From Rhizobiaceae bacterium (GTDB lineage Bacteria; Pseudomonadota; Alphaproteobacteria; Rhizobiales; Rhizobiaceae), in NCBI GenBank assembly GCA_029212415.1, contig JARGOF010000011.1, positions 84,831 to 148,830 of the forward strand: a DNA stretch of 64,000 bases, written 5' to 3'. The notes below the pieces were generated by a model that did no database searches, had not been told where the DNA came from, and saw nothing but the letters and a program-made list of their open reading frames with translations. The position numbers and the translations under genes are program-made. Positions within the stretch are counted from its first letter, which is position 1. The number at the start of each line of letters is the position of its first letter. Shown in pieces: positions 61,661 through 64,000 of the stretch.

Positions 61661-62524
61661 ATGAGAATATTCATGAAATCTTTCGTTACAAACGCAACGA
61701 CCACACAGCGCGAAGCGCCTGACGGATTGGAATTGGCGGCGCCTTTGGAGACGATGGGGAAGACCGGCAGTCTTTCCAGGGCAGCCCGGATATTGCGTGC
61801 TGTTGCCGCGGGTGGACAAAAGGGCGTTTCGGCGGCAGACATCGTCAGGGCAACCGGCCTGCCGAGGCCCACGGTCTACCGGGTGATGCAGATGCTGGAG
61901 GAACTCGGGTGGCTGGAACGCGCGGAGGGCAGCCGACGGGTTTTCCTGGGTTCGGATCTGGCCCTGTTGGGTTTGAGCGCCTCACACCGTCATTCACTGG
62001 ACCTGGTCGCCGGCGACATCCTTGATTCGCTCAGTCTTGAAATCGGTCAGACGATCTATCTGAGTGTGCGTTCCGGCGATGACGCTGTCTGCGTGGCGCG
62101 TGTTGAGAGCGGAGCACAGATTCGTACCTTGGTGCTTGAGGTCGGGTCGCGGCATCCGCTGGGTCTCGGCGCCGGCAGTATGGCGCTGTTGGCCGCCCAG
62201 TCTGATAATGAAATTGCAGCCATTGTCGCGCGCAACATGCCACGCTTTCGCACCAGGCCCTCTTTTGATGAAGCGGCATTCAATCGGGCTTTGGCTTTGG
62301 CGCGGGAGGGACGGCATGCCAGTCATCAGGGGCTTTTCACCCATGGCGTCAGCGGCATCGGCGTGGCCGTGCGCGATGACAGCGGCCACCCGGCCGCCGC
62401 AATCAGCGCCGCATTCATCACCGTTTGGCTGGATACGGCACAGCTTGAACAATGCACATTGAAAATGGAACAGGCGGCACAGGCCGTTGCCAGCCGTTTA
62501 GCCGTGGCCGCACCGCGGGACTGA
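61661..62524 (+). CDS. IclR family transcriptional regulator
   Basis: This protein of up to 287 residues has an N-terminal helix-turn-helix (about 38-95, GVSAADIVRATGLPRPTVYRVMQMLEELGW) and a C-terminal effector domain (about 110-280, with GSRHPLGLGAGSMALLA and the late GVAVRDDSGHPAAAISAAF). IclR proteins sense aromatic or organic acids. It is divergent from the flavin monooxygenase, its likely target. An internal ATG at 61673 is an alternative start, and neither start has a clear ribosome site. Confidence 0.9.
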   Translation: MRIFMKSFVTNATTTQREAPDGLELAAPLETMGKTGSLSRAARILRAVAAGGQKGVSAADIVRATGLPRPTVYRVMQMLEELGWLERAEGSRRVFLGSDLALLGLSASHRHSLDLVAGDILDSLSLEIGQTIYLSVRSGDDAVCVARVESGAQIRTLVLEVGSRHPLGLGAGSMALLAAQSDNEIAAIVARNMPRFRTRPSFDEAAFNRALALAREGRHASHQGLFTHGVSGIGVAVRDDSGHPAAAISAAFITVWLDTAQLEQCTLKMEQAAQAVASRLAVAAPRD

Positions 62525-62775
62525 GGGGCTTTTCGGCGCTGCACGTCGGGTTGCTGACTTCTTTAGCCGCACTGCCGTGTCGGGCGCAATGCATGAGGGC
62601 CGCCCATGCGGGTGTTCAAAAAGCAGGAAACGGCCGCATCCGTCGCAATCGCGGGGAAGGAAAGAGAATCCCTTCGCCCGCCATTGAGTCGCGCATAATG
62701 GCAACAAGGCAGTCGCCAAGACAATGTGTTGATGGCGCACTGGTTGGTATTTGTCGGCATGCGCCCCGCAAGTGT

Positions 62776-63306
62776 TTACGCTGCCGACGGTCCAGGATCG
62801 TCAAAATCCTCCTGTCTGCCTGGGATACACATTGATGGGGTGTCGAGCGAGCCATGAACAAGTCTGAGTGTGGGTTTGGCGCGCGCCGGGTTTTCCACAC
62901 CTTGCCTTTTGCGTCTTGCTGCTTCTGGCTGATACAGGACTTTCTCCAGAAAGATGCGTTCCTCGCAGCCCTCCTGGTTGAGCAGCAGGAACGCCTCGCC
63001 CTCGGCAAGACCCACCAACGCCAGTCCGCGCGCAGTGGTAACGGGGAGCGATATGCCGACCGGGTATGATGATCCGTCTTTGGAGAGCACCCGCGTATCC
63101 GGGGCGTTCCCATTCACACGAAAAATGACGCGGCTGTTTATTGTCGCGACATGCGCGGGGATATCACTTTGGAACACCACGCGCGCCGTATCGATTTTTC
63201 TCTTCAGGATCGGCGCGAGCGGGTCCTGTGTTCCGCGGCAACGGGCACGCATGAATTCAAGGGTGGTAAAATCTCTGTTGGTAAGGGTGCAGGTCTGGTT
63301 TGACAT
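62776..63306 (-). CDS. Rnk/GreA-like nucleoside diphosphate kinase regulator homologue
   Basis: This 176-residue protein has a GreA/Rnk-like organisation: a short helical N-terminus and a beta C-terminal domain (about 55-125) with VIFRVNGNAPDTRVLSKDG, TTARGLALVGLAEGEAFLL and a long polar tail. Rnk-type proteins bind RNA polymerase and modulate transcription. I start at the ATG after GGAGACC. It follows a second, more typical Rnk homologue by 152 bases on the same strand. Confidence 0.65.
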   Translation of the reverse strand: MSNQTCTLTNRDFTTLEFMRARCRGTQDPLAPILKRKIDTARVVFQSDIPAHVATINSRVIFRVNGNAPDTRVLSKDGSSYPVGISLPVTTARGLALVGLAEGEAFLLLNQEGCEERIFLEKVLYQPEAARRKRQGVENPARAKPTLRLVHGSLDTPSMCIPGRQEDFDDPGPSAA

Positions 63307-63458
63307 CGCAGGTCTCCATCGCTCCCCATGCGGGAACGTCATGAACGATTGAACGTGGTTTGGAGGATCCCCTGGCCGCAGGCAGCGGCGCAGGGGCTAG
63401 GATCCTGCGATGAGGCAGCCACCCATCAAAGAGAAGCGGGGCAGAAAGCGAATCCCGT

Positions 63459-63902
63459 TCATGACTGTAGCGCGGCTGATACGGGCATCCTGGATATTGC
63501 ACCGGGTGCGTTGACGCTTTCAACGGTCAGACGGTGGACGCGCCCGTCACGCGCAGTCCAGTCGATAGACTGTCCCACAGACAGGCCGATCAGCGCCACG
63601 CCTATCGGTGTGAGGATCGAGATCCTGTTCTTCGCGATGTCTGCCTCACCGGGCATCCCCAGAGTGACAGTTCTGTCTTCACCCAAATCGCTGGTAAAGC
63701 GCAGAACGGATCCCATCCGCACGATCTTGTCTGAAATTCTCCCGTCTGTGACGATGCGCGCCCGATCGAGTTCGACAAAGAGTTCACCGGCTACCGAAAC
63801 AGCCGAAGTGGGCAGGGATTCGGCGAGGTTCGAAAGCCGTTGATGATCGGAGCGCGTCATGGTGATTGCGGGCTTTTGTTTTTTTCTGGTTGCGAGAGCC
63901 AT
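63459..63902 (-). CDS. Rnk/GreA-like regulator of nucleoside diphosphate kinase
   Basis: This 147-residue protein resembles Rnk: ITMTRSDHQRLSNLAESL at the start, VRMGSVLRFTSDLGEDRTVTLGMPGEADIAKNRISILTPIGVALIGLSVGQSIDW as the GreA_GreB C-terminal core, and an ending RVHRLTVESV. It lacks the long coiled-coil of GreA, so it probably binds RNA polymerase without transcript-cleavage activity. Its ATG overlaps the stop of the upstream partial gene (TGATG). Confidence 0.8.
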   Translation of the reverse strand: MALATRKKQKPAITMTRSDHQRLSNLAESLPTSAVSVAGELFVELDRARIVTDGRISDKIVRMGSVLRFTSDLGEDRTVTLGMPGEADIAKNRISILTPIGVALIGLSVGQSIDWTARDGRVHRLTVESVNAPGAISRMPVSAALQS

Positions 63903-64000
63903 CAGTTGGTCTCCTCATTGGAACGTGAACCGCGCGCACCTATGGCGTCGCTGAGTTCAAAAAGGTAAATCTGGAAATGTATGTCGCGTATCTGGCTTCG
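63902..64000 (-). CDS. C-terminal end of an unidentified gene
   Basis: A minus-strand frame enters from the right edge and ends at a TGA that overlaps the Rnk-like ATG (TGATG). It encodes 32 codons including IRDIHFQIYLFELSDAIGARG before a polar tail. GAGGAG near its end serves as the ribosome site of the Rnk-like gene. Too little is present to name the protein. Confidence 0.45.
   Translation of the reverse strand, partial: RSQIRDIHFQIYLFELSDAIGARGSRSNEETN

Noticed and set aside
1..64000. tRNA, rRNA, CRISPR arrays, prophage genes and intact insertion sequences
   Set aside because: I looked for cloverleaf-like tails, regularly spaced repeats, integrase or transposase motifs and found none I could support.

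Overview
The window reads as chromosomal DNA of an alphaproteobacterium, probably a marine or surface-associated member of the Hyphomicrobiales or Rhodobacterales. The evidence is moderately GC-rich coding DNA, many TRAP transporters, a dihydroxypropanesulfonate (DHPS) catabolic operon and FCD/HutC-type GntR regulators. I see no rRNA, tRNA, CRISPR array, prophage or intact insertion sequence. It is a catabolic region: six complete solute transport operons (three DctPQM TRAP, one TAXI TRAP, two sugar ABC), most coupled to enzymes and a local regulator.

Layout. 1-2.1 kb: partial histidinol-dehydrogenase-family gene, a frameshifted D-erythronate-dehydrogenase-like gene (denD), and a small NAD(P)-binding protein. 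2.2-7.1 kb: an MFS exporter divergent from a TRAP operon whose leader can fold into a closed, possibly pseudoknotted RNA. 7.2-9.1 kb: a GNAT acetyltransferase and an AraC/GyrI-like regulator whose C-terminus is cut by a 19-bp tandem duplication. 9.2-15.9 kb (minus): sugar ABC operon with an intracellular apiosidase-like (DUF5060/DUF4038/DUF5605) glycosidase and an aldo/keto reductase. 16.2-16.6 kb: isochorismatase-family remnant. 16.8-24.2 kb: HyuA/HyuB hydantoinase-oxoprolinase pair, TRAP transporter and HutC-type GntR; the first gene looks leaderless. 24.3-34.7 kb: DUF4336 protein, NanR-like regulator, then an operon resembling oxidative D-apiose catabolism (Gfo/Idh/MocA dehydrogenase, RuBisCO-like protein, ApnO-like oxidoisomerase, sugar ABC transporter, Dabb protein). 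34.9-46.1 kb: near-complete DHPS operon (62-aa membrane protein, TRAP, HpsN, two 2-dehydrogenases, SuyA, SuyB, sulfolactate dehydrogenase, YeiH-type exporter) divergent from a LacI regulator with a triple operator. 46.2-61.3 kb: aromatic ring-hydroxylating dioxygenase cluster with ferredoxin, reductase, cis-diol-type SDR, ThDP decarboxylase, aldehyde dehydrogenase and two unknown small proteins, next to a TAXI transporter, a flavin hydroxyacid dehydrogenase, a MarR regulator and a flavin monooxygenase. 61.7-64 kb: IclR regulator and two Rnk/GreA-like proteins.

How the genes work together. DHPS would be imported, oxidised to (R)-sulfolactate and cleaved to pyruvate and sulfite, with the sulfite possibly exported by the YeiH protein. 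The apiose-like locus would oxidise a branched pentose to its acid and on to 3-oxo-isoapionate, but the lactonase and kinase steps are not in the window. The dioxygenase cluster has the enzymes to take an aryl 2-hydroxyacid through 2-oxoacid, aldehyde and acid to a catechol; this substrate is inferred only. Two cross-cutting patterns stand out: all six binding-protein genes are followed directly by a strong hairpin before the next transporter gene, and several short operator-like motifs recur beside operons that could share a regulator.
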